64,000 bases of DNA, from positions 1 through 64,000 of the forward strand of contig CAVIIX010000006.1 in NCBI GenBank assembly GCA_963643225.1, in the 5' to 3' direction. Below are positions 62,567 through 64,000 of this stretch, in pieces. The position numbers were made by a program, and so were the translations under genes. Below the pieces are notes generated by a model. The model did no database searches, was not told the origin of the DNA, and was given only the letters and a program-made list of their open reading frames with translations. Origin of the DNA: UBA1258 sp963643225 (GTDB lineage: Bacteria; Bacillota; Clostridia; Lachnospirales; Lachnospiraceae). Numbering within the stretch: the stretch's first letter is position 1; the number at the start of each line of letters is the position of its first letter.

Positions 62567-63223
62567 TTAATTTAACATGTATTTATCTAATCTTTCATTA
62601 AATTCCTTATAAAAATCTTTATTTGTATCAAAGGGTGTTACAAAAAACGTGTTTAAAAGCTTTAAATTTACGTCTCTTAAAGTCACCGCAGATAATCCTT
62701 TTTCGGAAGCAAGCGTAATGTTTTTTGTAATTTCATGCCATTTTTTTATATATTCTTCGTATAAAGAAAGCCTCTCTATTCCAAGCCAGGATTTTATTTT
62801 TATTTTTGATTTATTAGGATAGGGGCATTCATGAACCTGGATAAAATAATTAAAATTCCCATCATCCTTATATATGCGTCCTAAGGGAAAAAGCCTGCAA
62901 AAGCCGGGACGATAATCATGGATTTTACAGCGCCCCTTTTCATCTAAGAAATTACAATAGCCTGTTATAGATTTTGTTAAAAAGGGTGTGATGACATAAT
63001 CTATCACCTGAAGCTTGATTACTGAATCAAGTAGTTCGTTAAAGTCTTTATTTAAGGCTTTTTTTAAAGAAAAAATGTCGTATGGGTCGAGTAAAATCGT
63101 ATCATCCGTTACCTTACAGCATTCAGAACAGTTTAAACAGCCGTTACAGGAAATCTTTGCAAGGTCGTCCTTAGTATATAATTTTCCGTCTGATATTTCA
63201 TCAAACTTTAAATCCCGCTTCAT
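62567..63223 (-). CDS. YkgJ-family cysteine-cluster protein
   Basis: N-terminal SCNGCLNCSECCKVTDDT and later GYCNFLDEKGRCKIHDYRPGFCRLFPLG give the eight-cysteine pattern of the CxxCxxCC (zinc or Fe-S) family. 218 aa. Function unknown. It lies 12 nt upstream of the DtxR-like gene and may share its transcript. Confidence 0.87.
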   Translation of the reverse strand: MKRDLKFDEISDGKLYTKDDLAKISCNGCLNCSECCKVTDDTILLDPYDIFSLKKALNKDFNELLDSVIKLQVIDYVITPFLTKSITGYCNFLDEKGRCKIHDYRPGFCRLFPLGRIYKDDGNFNYFIQVHECPYPNKSKIKIKSWLGIERLSLYEEYIKKWHEITKNITLASEKGLSAVTLRDVNLKLLNTFFVTPFDTNKDFYKEFNERLDKYMLN

Positions 63224-63295
63224 ACCTTTAATTATATAGGTTTTAATTTATAATTCAATATTTAAGCTATAAATTCTTTATGATAGAATAGGCTT

Positions 63296-64000
63296 ATGAA
63301 AAAACAGGTGACGGGTATTTTGGCCCATGTTGATGCAGGAAAAACCACATTTATGGAAAGCCTTTTATTTACTGCAGGCGTCATTAAGAAGGCGGGAAGA
63401 GTAGATAAGGGCGATGCCTTTTTAGATACGGACCGCTATGAAAAGGAACGTGGCATTACTATTTTTACAAAGGAAGCAAGAATTGTTTTTGGCGACAGGG
63501 AATTTATTTTTGTGGATACACCCGGACACGTTGATTTTTCTTCGGAAGTGGAAAGAGTACTGTCTGCCCTTGACCAGGCGATTTTGATAATAAACGGAAG
63601 TGACGGAGTTTTGGCTCATACAAAAACCTTATGGCGACTTTTAAGACTTCGTAAAATACCGACTTTTATTTTTGTAAATAAAATGGATCTTCCGGGTACA
63701 GATAAAGAAGAACTGTTGTTAGGATTAAAAAAGGATTTAAGCAATGAAATAATTGATTTTTCTGATTTAGACTCAGACAGCTTTTTTGAAAACGTTGCAA
63801 CGGCATCTGAAGAAATCTTAAATGAATTTATGGAAAACGGCAAAATTTCCGACACAAGTGTCACGAAAGCTTTTTCCGAATCCTTACTTTTTCCTGTTTT
63901 CTTTGGCTCTGCTTTAAAACTTAAAGGAATAGATGAATTTTTAGAGGGCTTTAAAAGATTTTCCTTTGTCAGGGAATACGGAAGTGACTTTTTAGCACTG
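63296..64000 (+). CDS. EF-G/TetM-like translational GTPase, 5' part
   Basis: 235 codons run off the window. The GTPase motifs are ILAHVDAGKTT (G1), ERGITI (G2), VDTPGHVDF (G3) and FVNKMD (G4). The spacing fits the group of TetM-like ribosomal-protection proteins and their chromosomal paralogues, which differ from housekeeping EF-G. Whether it confers tetracycline protection cannot be told from the N-terminus. The ribosome site before ATG 63296 is weak. Confidence 0.85.
   Translation, partial: MKKQVTGILAHVDAGKTTFMESLLFTAGVIKKAGRVDKGDAFLDTDRYEKERGITIFTKEARIVFGDREFIFVDTPGHVDFSSEVERVLSALDQAILIINGSDGVLAHTKTLWRLLRLRKIPTFIFVNKMDLPGTDKEELLLGLKKDLSNEIIDFSDLDSDSFFENVATASEEILNEFMENGKISDTSVTKAFSESLLFPVFFGSALKLKGIDEFLEGFKRFSFVREYGSDFLAL

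Noticed and set aside
63296..64000. Tetracycline-resistance gene
   Set aside because: Only the GTPase domain is visible, which does not separate resistance proteins from chromosomal paralogues; annotated as EF-G/TetM-like only.

Overview
The window looks like a chromosomal segment of a low-GC anaerobic Firmicute, most likely a gut Lachnospiraceae species. The clues are the Clostridia-type order yicC-gmk-rpoZ-rimO-pgsA-cinA-recA-recX-rny, frequent TTG/GTG starts behind strong Shine-Dalgarno sequences, a LexA-type recA promoter and a c-di-GMP-I riboswitch. No rRNA, tRNA or CRISPR array was seen.

Positions 1-21.5 kb and 60.7-64 kb are housekeeping sequence: tRNA modification, glycogen synthase, a CBS-type pyrophosphatase, the ribosome-quality-control factor RqcH, a GH43 xylosidase/arabinosidase, the gmk-to-rny block, a TetR fused to a sensor-like domain, and an extra Hsp70/J-protein/zinc-ribbon module. 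After 60.7 kb come a flavoprotein, a DtxR-like regulator, a cysteine-cluster protein and the start of an EF-G/TetM-like GTPase. A 300-bp scar of a vanished mobile element (tails of RhuM-like and TnpV-like genes) lies between recX and rny. Intergenic 'A' repeats rich in hairpins sit right behind several terminators.

Positions 21.6-60.4 kb are a large accessory surface locus. Its first part (21.6-38.4 kb) is a Wzx/Wzy-type exopolysaccharide cluster: UDP-glucose dehydrogenase, several GT2 glycosyltransferases, polymerase, flippase, pyruvyltransferase, an F420-hydrogenase-beta-like Fe-S protein, a Wzz-like chain-length protein, a BY-kinase-like partner without the P-loop lysine, and a PssD/PssE (Alg14/Alg13-like) pair. 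The priming sugar transferase is at the far end (58.9 kb). A c-di-GMP-I riboswitch with terminator precedes a secreted beta-helix/leucine-rich-repeat protein.

The second part (39.1-57.1 kb) is the most unusual. Nested in the polysaccharide locus is a lasso-peptide-like (RiPP) system with two sets of parts: two asparagine-synthetase-like cyclases, two PqqD-type recognition proteins, two ABC exporters and three HPr-kinase-like proteins, plus one transglutaminase-like leader peptidase, an NTP_transf_5-like nucleotidyltransferase and an S26 peptidase. Two short precursor genes (58 and 62 aa) lie on the minus strand with related leaders. Their promoters share the same palindrome at identical distance from -35. 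A third, 160-aa protein carries a leader-like N-terminus on a roughly 120-residue unknown body. Three copies of a 135-bp structured 'B' repeat punctuate this region at module boundaries; one copy supplies the 3' end of a coding sequence. A two-component system and a 46-aa membrane peptide complete the island.
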